Below the pieces are notes generated by a model. The model saw only the letters and a program-made list of their open reading frames with translations. It was not told the DNA's origin and ran no database searches. A DNA stretch of 64,000 bases from Ypsolopha sequella (taxonomy: Eukaryota > Arthropoda > Insecta > Lepidoptera > Ypsolophidae): NCBI GenBank assembly GCA_934047225.1, contig OW203993.1, positions 28,596,069-28,660,068 of the forward strand, given 5' to 3'. The position numbers and the translations under genes are program-made. Position 1 is the first letter of the stretch. Each line of letters starts with the position of its first letter. Of the stretch, positions 21,201 through 33,235 are shown one piece after another.

Positions 21201-24200
21201 GTGATAAGGTTATGTACCTGCGTGTGCTCTGTACACAAGAGGTCGTGCGGCGCGCGCGGCGCGACCGGCGCCGAGTGCAGCTATTAGTTCAGTAAGTGAT
21301 AAGGTTATGTACCTGCGTGTGCTCTGTACACAAGAGGTCGTGCGGCGCGCGCGGCGCGACCGGCGCCGAGTGCAGCTATTAGTTCAGTAAGTGATAAGGT
21401 TATGTACCTGCGTGTGCTCTGTACACAAGAGGTCGTGCGGCGCGCGCGGCGCGACCGGCGCCGAGTGCAGCTATTAGTTCAGTAAGTGATAAGGTTATGT
21501 ACCTGCGTGTGCTCTGTACACAAGAGGTCGTGCGGCGCGCGCGGCGCGACCGGCGCCGAGTGCAGCTATTAGTTCAGTAAGTGATAAGGTTATGTACCTG
21601 CGTGTGCTCTGTACACAAGAGGTCGTGCGGCGCGCGCGGCGCGACCGGCGCCGAGTGCAGCTATTAGTTCAGTAAGTGATAAGGTTATGTACCTGCGTGT
21701 GCTCTGTACACAAGAGGTCGTGCGGCGCGCGCGGCGCGACCGGCGCCGAGTGCAGCTATTAGTTCAGTAAGTGATAAGGTTATGTACCTGCGTGTGCTCT
21801 GTACACAAGAGGTCGTGCGGCGCGCGCGGCGCGACCGGCGCCGAGTGCAGCTATTAGTTCAGTAAGTGATAAGGTTATGTACCTGCGTGTGCTCTGTACA
21901 CAAGAGGTCGTGCGGCGCGCGCGGCGCGACCGGCGCCGAGTGCAGCTATTAGTTCAGTAAGTGATAAGGTTATGTACCTGCGTGTGCTCTGTACACAAGA
22001 GGTCGTGCGGCGCGCGCGGCGCGACCGGCGCCGAGTGCAGCTATTAGTTCAGTAAGTGATAAGGTTATGTACCTGCGTGTGCTCTGTACACAAGAGGTCG
22101 TGCGGCGCGCGCGGCGCGACCGGCGCCGAGTGCAGCTATTAGTTCAGTAAGTGATAAGGTTATGTACCTGCGTGTGCTCTGTACACAAGAGGTCGTGCGG
22201 CGCGCGCGGCGCGACCGGCGCCGAGTGCAGCTATTAGTTCAGTAAGTGATAAGGTTATGTACCTGCGTGTGCTCTGTACACAAGAGGTCGTGCGGCGCGC
22301 GCGGCGCGACCGGCGCCGAGTGCAGCTATTAGTTCAGTAAGTGATAAGGTTATGTACCTGCGTGTGCTCTGTACACAAGAGGTCGTGCGGCGCGCGCGGC
22401 GCGACCGGCGCCGAGTGCAGCTATTAGTTCAGTAAGTGATAAGGTTATGTACCTGCGTGTGCTCTGTACACAAGAGGTCGTGCGGCGCGCGCGGCGCGAC
22501 CGGCGCCGAGTGCAGCTATTAGTTCAGTAAGTGATAAGGTTATGTACCTGCGTGTGCTCTGTACACAAGAGGTCGTGCGGCGCGCGCGGCGCGACCGGCG
22601 CCGAGTGCAGCTATTAGTTCAGTAAGTGATAAGGTTATGTACCTGCGTGTGCTCTGTACACAAGAGGTCGTGCGGCGCGCGCGGCGCGACCGGCGCCGAG
22701 TGCAGCTATTAGTTCAGTAAGTGATAAGGTTATGTACCTGCGTGTGCTCTGTACACAAGAGGTCGTGCGGCGCGCGCGGCGCGACCGGCGCCGAGTGCAG
22801 CTATTAGTTCAGTAAGTGATAAGGTTATGTACCTGCGTGTGCTCTGTACACAAGAGGTCGTGCGGCGCGCGCGGCGCGACCGGCGCCGAGTGCAGCTATT
22901 AGTTCAGTAAGTGATAAGGTTATGTACCTGCGTGTGCTCTGTACACAAGAGGTCGTGCGGCGCGCGCGGCGCGACCGGCGCCGAGTGCAGCTATTAGTTC
23001 AGTAAGTGATAAGGTTATGTACCTGCGTGTGCTCTGTACACAAGAGGTCGTGCGGCGCGCGCGGCGCGACCGGCGCCGAGTGCAGCTATTAGTTCAGTAA
23101 GTGATAAGGTTATGTACCTGCGTGTGCTCTGTACACAAGAGGTCGTGCGGCGCGCGCGGCGCGACCGGCGCCGAGTGCAGCTATTAGTTCAGTAAGTGAT
23201 AAGGTTATGTACCTGCGTGTGCTCTGTACACAAGAGGTCGTGCGGCGCGCGCGGCGCGACCGGCGCCGAGTGCAGCTATTAGTTCAGTAAGTGATAAGGT
23301 TATGTACCTGCGTGTGCTCTGTACACAAGAGGTCGTGCGGCGCGCGCGGCGCGACCGGCGCCGAGTGCAGCTATTAGTTCAGTAAGTGATAAGGTTATGT
23401 ACCTGCGTGTGCTCTGTACACAAGAGGTCGTGCGGCGCGCGCGGCGCGACCGGCGCCGAGTGCAGCTATTAGTTCAGTAAGTGATAAGGTTATGTACCTG
23501 CGTGTGCTCTGTACACAAGAGGTCGTGCGGCGCGCGCGGCGCGACCGGCGCCGAGTGCAGCTATTAGTTCAGTAAGTGATAAGGTTATGTACCTGCGTGT
23601 GCTCTGTACACAAGAGGTCGTGCGGCGCGCGCGGCGCGACCGGCGCCGAGTGCAGCTATTAGTTCAGTAAGTGATAAGGTTATGTACCTGCGTGTGCTCT
23701 GTACACAAGAGGTCGTGCGGCGCGCGCGGCGCGACCGGCGCCGAGTGCAGCTATTAGTTCAGTAAGTGATAAGGTTATGTACCTGCGTGTGCTCTGTACA
23801 CAAGAGGTCGTGCGGCGCGCGCGGCGCGACCGGCGCCGAGTGCAGCTATTAGTTCAGTAAGTGATAAGGTTATGTACCTGCGTGTGCTCTGTACACAAGA
23901 GGTCGTGCGGCGCGCGCGGCGCGACCGGCGCCGAGTGCAGCTATTAGTTCAGTAAGTGATAAGGTTATGTACCTGCGTGTGCTCTGTACACAAGAGGTCG
24001 TGCGGCGCGCGCGGCGCGACCGGCGCCGAGTGCAGCTATTAGTTCAGTAAGTGATAAGGTTATGTACCTGCGTGTGCTCTGTACAGAACAGGTCGTGCGG
24101 CGCGCGCGGCGCGACCGGCGCCGAGTGCAGCTATTAGTTCAGTAAGTGATAAGGTTATGTACCTGCGTGTGCTCTGTACACAAGAGGTCGTGCGGCGCGC

Positions 24201-27200
24201 GCGGCGCGACCGGCGCCGAGTGCAGCTATTAGTTCAGTAAGTGATAAGGTTATGTACCTGCGTGTGCTCTGTACAGAACAGGTCGTGCGGCGCGCGCGGC
24301 GCGACCGGCGCCGAGTGCAGCTATTAGTTCAGTAAGTGATAAGGTTATGTACCTGCGTGTGCTCTGTACACAAGAGGTCGTGCGGCGCGCGCGGCGCGAC
24401 CGGCGCCGAGTGCAGCTATTAGTTCAGTAAGTGATAAGGTTATGTACCTGCGTGTGCTCTGTACACAAGAGGTCGTGCGGCGCGCGCGGCGCGACCGGCG
24501 CCGAGTGCAGCTATTAGTTCAGTAAGTGATAAGGTTATGTACCTGCGTGTGCTCTGTACAGAACAGGTCGTGCGGCGCGCGCGGCGCGACCGGCGCCGAG
24601 TGCAGCTATTAGTTCAGTAAGTGATAAGGTTATGTACCTGCGTGTGCTCTGTACAGAAGAGGTCGTGCGGCGCGCGCGGCGCGACCGGCGCCGAGTGCAG
24701 CTATTAGTTCAGTAAGTGATAAGGTTATGTACCTGCGTGTGCTCTGTACAGAAGAGGTCGTGCGGCGCGCGCGGCGCGACCGGCGCCGAGTGCAGCTATT
24801 AGTTCAGTAAGTGATAAGGTTATGTACCTGCGTGTGCTCTGTACAGAAGAGGTCGTGCGGCGCGCGCGGCGCGACCGGCGCCGAGTGCAGCTATTAGTTC
24901 AGTAAGTGATAAGGTTATGTACCTGCGTGTGCTCTGTACAGAAGAGGTCGTGCGGCGCGCGCGGCGCGACCGGCGCCGAGTGCAGCTATTAGTTCAGTAA
25001 GTGATAAGGTTATGTACCTGCGTGTGCTCTGTACAGAAGAGGTCGTGCGGCGCGCGCGGCGCGACCGGCGCCGAGTGCAGCTATTAGTTCAGTAAGTGAT
25101 AAGGTTATGTACCTGCGTGTGCTCTGTACAGAAGAGGTCGTGCGGCGCGCGCGGCGCGACCGGCGCCGAGTGCAGCTATTAGTTCAGTAAGTGATAAGGT
25201 TATGTACCTGCGTGTGCTCTGTACACAAGAGGTCGTGCGGCGCGCGCGGCGCGACCGGCGCCGAGTGCAGCTATTAGTTCAGTAAGTGATAAGGTTATGT
25301 ACCTGCGTGTGCTCTGTACAGAACAGGTCGTGCGGCGCGCGCGGCGCGACCGGCGCCGAGTGCAGCTATTAGTTCAGTAAGTGATAAGGTTATGTACCTG
25401 CGTGTGCTCTGTACACAAGAGGTCGTGCGGCGCGCGCGGCGCGACCGGCGCCGAGTGCAGCTATTAGTTCAGTAAGTGATAAGGTTATGTACCTGCGTGT
25501 GCTCTGTACACAAGAGGTCGTGCGGCGCGCGCGGCGCGACCGGCGCCGAGTGCAGCTATTAGTTCAGTAAGTGATAAGGTTATGTACCTGCGTGTGCTCT
25601 GTACAGAACAGGTCGTGCGGCGCGCGCGGCGCGACCGGCGCCGAGTGCAGCTATTAGTTCAGTAAGTGATAAGGTTATGTACCTGCGTGTGCTCTGTACA
25701 GAAGAGGTCGTGCGGCGCGCGCGGCGCGACCGGCGCCGAGTGCAGCTATTAGTTCAGTAAGTGATAAGGTTATGTACCTGCGTGTGCTCTGTACAGAAGA
25801 GGTCGTGCGGCGCGCGCGGCGCGACCGGCGCCGAGTGCAGCTATTAGTTCAGTAAGTGATAAGGTTATGTACCTGCGTGTGCTCTGTACAGAAGAGGTCG
25901 TGCGGCGCGCGCGGCGCGACCGGCGCCGAGTGCAGCTATTAGTTCAGTAAGTGATAAGGTTATGTACCTGCGTGTGCTCTGTACAGAAGAGGTCGTGCGG
26001 CGCGCGCGGCGCGACCGGCGCCGAGTGCAGCTATTAGTTCAGTAAGTGATAAGGTTATGTACCTGCGTGTGCTCTGTACAGAAGAGGTCGTGCGGCGCGC
26101 GCGGCGCGACCGGCGCCGAGTGCAGCTATTAGTTCAGTAAGTGATAAGGTTATGTACCTGCGTGTGCTCTGTACAGAAGAGGTCGTGCGGCGCGCGCGGC
26201 GCGACCGGCGCCGAGTGCAGCTATTAGTTCAGTAAGTGATAAGGTTATGTACCTGCGTGTGCTCTGTACAGAAGAGGTCGTGCGGCGCGCGCGGCGCGAC
26301 CGGCGCCGAGTGCAGCTATTAGTTCAGTAAGTGATAAGGTTATGTACCTGCGTGTGCTCTGTACAGAAGAGGTCGTGCGGCGCGCGCGGCGCGACCGGCG
26401 CCGAGTGCAGCTATTAGTTCAGTAAGTGATAAGGTTATGTACCTGCGTGTGCTCTGTACAGAAGAGGTCGTGCGGCGCGCGCGGCGCGACCGGCGCCGAG
26501 TGCAGCTATTAGTTCAGTAAGTGATAAGGTTATGTACCTGCGTGTGCTCTGTACACAAGAGGTCGTGCGGCGCGCGCGGCGCGACCGGCGCCGAGTGCAG
26601 CTATTAGTTCAGTAAGTGATAAGGTTATGTACCTGCGTGTGCTCTGTACAGAAGAGGTCGTGCGGCGCGCGCGGCGCGACCGGCGCCGAGTGCAGCTATT
26701 AGTTCAGTAAGTGATAAGGTTATGTACCTGCGTGTGCTCTGTACAGAAGAGGTCGTGCGGCGCGCGCGGCGCGACCGGCGCCGAGTGCAGCTATTAGTTC
26801 AGTAAGTGATAAGGTTATGTACCTGCGTGTGCTCTGTACAGAAGAGGTCGTGCGGCGCGCGCGGCGCGACCGGCGCCGAGTGCAGCTATTAGTTCAGTAA
26901 GTGATAAGGTTATGTACCTGCGTGTGCTCTGTACAGAACAGGTCGTGCGGCGCGCGCGGCGCGACCGGCGCCGAGTGCAGCTATTAGTTCAGTAAGTGAT
27001 AAGGTTATGTACCTGCGTGTGCTCTGTACAGAACAGGTCGTGCGGCGCGCGCGGCGCGACCGGCGCCGAGTGCAGCTATTAGTTCAGTAAGTGATAAGGT
27101 TATGTACCTGCGTGTGCTCTGTACAGAACAGGTCGTGCGGCGCGCGCGGCGCGACCGGCGCCGAGTGCAGCTATTAGTTCAGTAAGTGATAAGGTTATGT

Positions 27201-30200
27201 ACCTGCGTGTGCTCTGTACAGAACAGGTCGTGCGGCGCGCGCGGCGCGACCGGCGCCGAGTGCAGCTATTAGTTCAGTAAGTGATAAGGTTATGTACCTG
27301 CGTGTGCTCTGTACAGAACAGGTCGTGCGGCGCGCGCGGCGCGACCGGCGCCGAGTGCAGCTATTAGTTCAGTAAGTGATAAGGTTATGTACCTGCGTGT
27401 GCTCTGTACAGAACAGGTCGTGCGGCGCGCGCGGCGCGACCGGCGCCGAGTGCAGCTATTAGTTCAGTAAGTGATAAGGTTATGTACCTGCGTGTGCTCT
27501 GTACAGAACAGGTCGTGCGGCGCGCGCGGCGCGACCGGCGCCGAGTGCAGCTATTAGTTCAGTAAGTGATAAGGTTATGTACCTGCGTGTGCTCTGTACA
27601 GAACAGGTCGTGCGGCGCGCGCGGCGCGACCGGCGCCGAGTGCAGCTATTAGTTCAGTAAGTGATAAGGTTATGTACCTGCGTGTGCTCTGTACAGAACA
27701 GGTCGTGCGGCGCGCGCGGCGCGACCGGCGCCGAGTGCAGCTATTAGTTCAGTAAGTGATAAGGTTATGTACCTGCGTGTGCTCTGTACAGAACAGGTCG
27801 TGCGGCGCGCGCGGCGCGACCGGCGCCGAGTGCAGCTATTAGTTCAGTAAGTGATAAGGTTATGTACCTGCGTGTGCTCTGTACAGAACAGGTCGTGCGG
27901 CGCGCGCGGCGCGACCGGCGCCGAGTGCAGCTATTAGTTCAGTAAGTGATAAGGTTATGTACCTGCGTGTGCTCTGTACAGAACAGGTCGTGCGGCGCGC
28001 GCGGCGCGACCGGCGCCGAGTGCAGCTATTAGTTCAGTAAGTGATAAGGTTATGTACCTGCGTGTGCTCTGTACAGAACAGGTCGTGCGGCGCGCGCGGC
28101 GCGACCGGCGCCGAGTGCAGCTATTAGTTCAGTAAGTGATAAGGTTATGTACCTGCGTGTGCTCTGTACAGAACAGGTCGTGCGGCGCGCGCGGCGCGAC
28201 CGGCGCCGAGTGCAGCTATTAGTTCAGTAAGTGATAAGGTTATGTACCTGCGTGTGCTCTGTACAGAACAGGTCGTGCGGCGCGCGCGGCGCGACCGGCG
28301 CCGAGTGCAGCTATTAGTTCAGTAAGTGATAAGGTTATGTACCTGCGTGTGCTCTGTACAGAACAGGTCGTGCGGCGCGCGCGGCGCGACCGGCGCCGAG
28401 TGCAGCTATTAGTTCAGTAAGTGATAAGGTTATGTACCTGCGTGTGCTCTGTACAGAACAGGTCGTGCGGCGCGCGCGGCGCGACCGGCGCCGAGTGCAG
28501 CTATTAGTTCAGTAAGTGATAAGGTTATGTACCTGCGTGTGCTCTGTACAGAACAGGTCGTGCGGCGCGCGCGGCGCGACCGGCGCCGAGTGCAGCTATT
28601 AGTTCAGTAAGTGATAAGGTTATGTACCTGCGTGTGCTCTGTACAGAACAGGTCGTGCGGCGCGCGCGGCGCGACCGGCGCCGAGTGCAGCTATTAGTTC
28701 AGTAAGTGATAAGGTTATGTACCTGCGTGTGCTCTGTACAGAAGAGGTCGTGCGGCGCGCGCGGCGCGACCGGCGCCGAGTGCAGCTATTAGTTCAGTAA
28801 GTGATAAGGTTATGTACCTGCGTGTGCTCTGTACAGAACAGGTCGTGCGGCGCGCGCGGCGCGACCGGCGCCGAGTGCAGCTATTAGTTCAGTAAGTGAT
28901 AAGGTTATGTACCTGCGTGTGCTCTGTACAGAACAGGTCGTGCGGCGCGCGCGGCGCGACCGGCGCCGAGTGCAGCTATTAGTTCAGTAAGTGATAAGGT
29001 TATGTACCTGCGTGTGCTCTGTACAGAACAGGTCGTGCGGCGCGCGCGGCGCGACCGGCGCCGAGTGCAGCTATTAGTTCAGTAAGTGATAAGGTTATGT
29101 ACCTGCGTGTGCTCTGTACAGAACAGGTCGTGCGGCGCGCGCGGCGCGACCGGCGCCGAGTGCAGCTATTAGTTCAGTAAGTGATAAGGTTATGTACCTG
29201 CGTGTGCTCTGTACAGAACAGGTCGTGCGGCGCGCGCGGCGCGACCGGCGCCGAGTGCAGCTATTAGTTCAGTAAGTGATAAGGTTATGTACCTGCGTGT
29301 GCTCTGTACACAACAGGTCGTGCGGCGCGCGCGGCGCGACCGGCGCCGAGTGCAGCTATTAGTTCAGTAAGTGATAAGGTTATGTACCTGCGTGTGCTCT
29401 GTACAGAACAGGTCGTGCGGCGCGCGCGGCGCGACCGGCGCCGAGTGCAGCTATTAGTTCAGTAAGTGATAAGGTTATGTACCTGCGTGTGCTCTGTACA
29501 GAAGAGGTCGTGCGGCGCGCGCGGCGCGACCGGCGCCGAGTGCAGCTATTAGTTCAGTAAGTGATAAGGTTATGTACCTGCGTGTGCTCTGTACACAACA
29601 GGTCGTGCGGCGCGCGCGGCGCGACCGGCGCCGAGTGCAGCTATTAGTTCAGTAAGTGATAAGGTTATGTACCTGCGTGTGCTCTGTACAGAACAGGTCG
29701 TGCGGCGCGCGCGGCGCGACCGGCGCCGAGTGCAGCTATTAGTTCAGTAAGTGATAAGGTTATGTACCTGCGTGTGCTCTGTACAGAAGAGGTCGTGCGG
29801 CGCGCGCGGCGCGACCGGCGCCGAGTGCAGCTATTAGTTCAGTAAGTGATAAGGTTATGTACCTGCGTGTGCTCTGTACACAACAGGTCGTGCGGCGCGC
29901 GCGGCGCGACCGGCGCCGAGTGCAGCTATTAGTTCAGTAAGTGATAAGGTTATGTACCTGCGTGTGCTCTGTACAGAACAGGTCGTGCGGCGCGCGCGGC
30001 GCGACCGGCGCCGAGTGCAGCTATTAGTTCAGTAAGTGATAAGGTTATGTACCTGCGTGTGCTCTGTACACAACAGGTCGTGCGGCGCGCGCGGCGCGAC
30101 CGGCGCCGAGTGCAGCTATTAGTTCAGTAAGTGATAAGGTTATGTACCTGCGTGTGCTCTGTACAGAACAGGTCGTGCGGCGCGCGCGGCGCGACCGGCG

Positions 30201-31162
30201 CCGAGTGCAGCTATTAGTTCAGTAAGTGATAAGGTTATGTACCTGCGTGTGCTCTGTACACAACAGGTCGTGCGGCGCGCGCGGCGCGACCGGCGCCGAG
30301 TGCAGCTATTAGTTCAGTAAGTGATAAGGTTATGTACCTGCGTGTGCTCTGTACAGAACAGGTCGTGCGGCGCGCGCGGCGCGACCGGCGCCGAGTGCAG
30401 CTATTAGTTCAGTAAGTGATAAGGTTATGTACCTGCGTGTGCTCTGTACACAAGAGGTCGTGCGGCGCGCGCGGCGCGACCGGCGCCGAGTGCAGCTATT
30501 AGTTCAGTAAGTGATAAGGTTATGTACCTGCGTGTGCTCTGTACAGAACAGGTCGTGCGGCGCGCGCGGCACGACCGGCGCCGAGTGCAGCTATTAGTTC
30601 AGTAAGTGATAAGGTTATGTACCTGCGTGTGCTCTGTACACAACAGGTCGTGCGGCGCGCGCGGCGCGACCGGCGCCGAGTGCAGCTATTAGTTCAGTAA
30701 GTGATAAGGTTATGTACCTGCGTGTGCTCTGTACAGAACAGGTCGTGCGGCGCGCGCGGCACGACCGGCGCCGAGTGCAGCTATTAGTTCAGTAAGTGAT
30801 AAGGTTATGTACCTGCGTGTGCTCTGTACACAACAGGTCGTGCGGCGCGCGCGGCGCGACCGGCGCCGAGTGCAGCTATTAGTTCAGTAAGTGATAAGGT
30901 TATGTACCTGCGTGTGCTCTGTACAGAACAGGTCGTGCGGCGCGCGCGGCGCGACCGGCGCCGAGTGCAGCTATTAGTTCAGTAAGTGATAAGGTTATGT
31001 ACCTGCGTGTGCTCTGTACACAACAGGTCGTGCGGCGCGCGCGGCGCGACCGGCGCCGAGTGCAGCTATTAGTTCAGTAAGTGATAAGGTTATGTACCTG
31101 CGTGTGCTCTGTACAGAACAGGTCGTGCGGCGCGCGCGGCACGACCGGCGCCGAGTGCAGCT
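18266..31162. repeat. 95-bp satellite array, segment 3 (about 136 monomers)
   Basis: Continues in exact 95-bp register from 18266 to 31162 with no indel. Two sites, unit positions 84 and 87, define four monomer types written here as G84/C84 plus G87/C87. GG monomers fill 18266 to about 20190. C84-G87 monomers dominate about 21100-24060. G84-C87 monomers first appear near 24090, alternate in patches with GG and C84-G87, and dominate 26940-29280. C84-C87 monomers appear only from 29311. Unit position 14 is A instead of G at 30571, 30761 and 31141. The array ends abruptly inside a monomer (GAGTGCAGCT) against unique sequence. Confidence 0.98.
29300..31162. repeat. Higher-order repeat zone of the 95-bp satellite
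   Basis: Monomer types read in order from 29311: CC, GC, GG, CC, GC, GG, CC, GC, CC, GC, CC, GC, CG, GC, CC, GC, CC, GC, CC, GC (letters are unit positions 84 and 87). The first part is thus a 285-bp trimer, and the rest mainly a 190-bp dimer. The A at unit position 14 occurs only in GC members of the dimer (30571, 30761, 31141). Confidence 0.9.
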
Positions 31163-31291
31163 CCAGAGAAGCTTCATCCTTCGACTTGATCGTGTGATCC
31201 TTCGTGATCTTCAGTCTGTGGACCACAACTCAGATATAATACAATTATAATTAATTAATAATATTATATACCCTTTATTCCCAAAATATAC

Positions 31292-31551
31292 AAGGTGACT
31301 TTTTGATCATCGTCCAAATTCATACTGGAAGCTTGATAAGTGATCAGTATCTTGGATCAATAACAATTTTTGTGAAATTCGTAAAATGAAATTTCGGCTT
31401 CCCATATAAATTCACTTGCAGTCCCGAGTGAATCACTATGGGGAGTCGAAATTTCATTTTACGAATTTCACCAAAATTGTTATTGATCCATGATACTGAT
31501 CACTTACCAAGCCACCAGTATGAATTTGGACGATGATCAAAAAGTCACCTT
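31292..31551. mobile_element. 260-bp palindromic foldback element (MITE-like)
   Basis: The first about 115 bp, from AAGGTGACTTTTTGATCATC, return as an inverted copy ending in GATGATCAAAAAGTCACCTT, with few mismatches. A short central segment holds a further inverted pair around TTCACT/AGTGAA. The hexamer ATATAC flanks both sides (31286-31291, 31552-31557) and looks like a target duplication. There is no ORF, so the element is non-autonomous. The superfamily is not assigned. Confidence 0.85.
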
Positions 31552-31879
31552 ATATACATGAAAAATCAAAAAAATTAATAAGAAAACAAATACATGACAA
31601 AATTATTACGTAATATTCCCCATAAAATTATAAATTAATACCTTTCAGATTTATTTCTTCAATGTGAATGCAGTGGAAATACGTTTCATAAGGAGTACAC
31701 ATACTTAGTATTATTTGTTTAATATTGAATGATAGAGTGAAAAATATCGAAATACGGGATCGTTGCAGCCTGAACGAAGATGTGACTCAAACTAAAATAG
31801 AAAAGCTTCGGTGGTTTGGATATGTAGAGGATGAATGAAAGTAGGATGACAGAAGTTTATGGTGCGCAAGTGGAAGATA

Positions 31880-32379
31880 AAACTCAACCAGAAAATTCTA
31901 CTCAAATGTATTCGAATTCCATTACTGTGTCAGCAATTCGACTTTGGAATAATCTTCCACTTCATATACGCGAGGCTACATCGGTGACTACTTTTAAAAA
32001 CAAGGTATATCAACATCACCTTGATCTACAAAATAAACAAATGGGTCAACTCTAAATACGTGTTTAAGGTTATAATCTTTGTTTAACCTCTCGTAAATAC
32101 TATTTGTGTTTATATATTTATATGTATCAGTGTATGTATTATTAGGATATAGATGTAGTATATGTATTTGATTATAAGTTACCTATGTATGTATTTAACC
32201 TATATAATAATTTTAGTTAAAATTAATACTAGTCATAATACTTTTTCCTCATCGAAGCACTACCCTTGACAAGTTCTACATCGCCAAAGGTTAGCTGGAA
32301 GAAAATGCTAATTAGCATTAAGCTCGCCTATGTACATGTTTTTATTTGTGCAATAAAGAATTTTTAATAATAATAATAA
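31880..32379 (+). mobile_element. Nested 5-prime-truncated LINE with hairpin and (TAA)n tail
   Basis: It carries the last codons of a LINE ORF2 (AIRLWNNLPLHIREATSVTT, stop at 32053-32055), a 3-prime UTR of about 300 bp with the palindrome ATGCTAATTAGCAT at 32305-32318 inside AGCTGGAAGAAA...TAAGCTCGCC, the polyadenylation-like AATAAAG, and a TAATAATAATAA tail. It splits the older RTE-like remnant between its QVE and RGR codons. Confidence 0.8.
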
Positions 32380-32437
32380 CCAGAGGCCGCCTTAGAAGGA
32401 CGTATGCCCATCAAATTGGCGACAAACTGGAGAAGGG

Positions 32438-33101
32438 CAAAATTCAAAATTCAAAAAGTTTATTTTGCAAAGTAGGTATATATAATACACGTTTCACAAG
32501 TCAAATTTTAATCTTATAAAAATATATGTAATAAAATAATAAATGTACATGAACTACTTAGATTAAATGTTTATTTAATTTATGTAGCAATATATATACA
32601 ATTAAAATTATAGGTAAAATATTATTATACAAGGTGAAATCCAATCAATCACCCGAACCCATACCGGAGACCCGGCCAGGGACCAGGAACAAGGTTCAAT
32701 GATCACCAACCGAGCCCCCAGCACGAATCCAGGCGGCCGACCAAATCCCATCCTATATACTACATAGTAATAGGTTACGTATATAAATACATGCCTACCT
32801 CCGCCCATTCGATTAGTCTTGCTAAGAAGAACGGGCAAGAAACTTGGCAAGATCATGTCTTTTTTTTAACATAAACTTAAACTAAACATTGAATTACTTA
32901 TATCTACTTTAACCAAGGGATAAGAAAATACAAGACAGCAGGAATTCAGGTAAATGAAAAAAGAAAAACATATATATCTTTGCCTACCTGTTTCATATAG
33001 TCTATTTCCTTTTACAGTCTGTAATTAATTAATGTTAACTCTTAAGAGGAATCAAAAGTTAGGAAATTATATTAATTAATTAAATTATTACCTACTATCA
33101 T
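32438..33101. mobile_element. Second insertion in the RTE-like remnant (probable antisense LINE 3-prime region)
   Basis: 664 bp separating the KGK and NVKST parts of the remnant. It starts ATTCAAAATTCAAAAAG, the complement of a TTGAATTT-type LINE tail, and contains a GC-richer block (32650-32755), then AT-rich sequence. No ORF is convincing. The minus orientation is inferred from the tail. Confidence 0.5.
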
Positions 33102-33235
33102 CAATGTCAAAAGTACCCAGAATAGATGAGCTTGTATGACTAGATTAATGGATGTGGAACGGGCGAAAGAGGTGTGTCAGGATCTTAGCATATGGAAATC
33201 TATAGTCTCGCCAGTGAGTACATGTATGCATGTAA

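Larger units (their letters stand above)
31721..33235 (+). pseudogene. Degraded RTE-like LINE 3-prime end with two nested insertions
   Basis: Three plus-strand pieces of one reverse-transcriptase C-terminus lie in order. 31721-31879 gives RCSLNEDVTQTKIEKLRWFG and MNESRMTEVYGAQVE. 32380-32437 gives RGRLRRTYAHQIGDKLEKGK. 33102-33235 gives ACMTRLMDVERAKEVCQDLS and IWKSIVS. They match the lepidopteran RTE-type ending with its WFGHVERMNESR-type block. The gaps are later insertions (31880-32379 and 32438-33101). The remnant carries frame breaks and is not functional. A minus-strand relative lies at 62456-63480. Confidence 0.85.

Noticed and set aside
1..31162. Possible CRISPR-like array
   Set aside because: The 95-bp units are contiguous with no unique spacers, the context is a eukaryotic intron, and no associated genes exist. 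It is a tandem satellite.
30995..31177. 60-codon Arg-rich ORF at the satellite edge
   Set aside because: Read through repeat monomers that shift frame every unit; no support as a gene.
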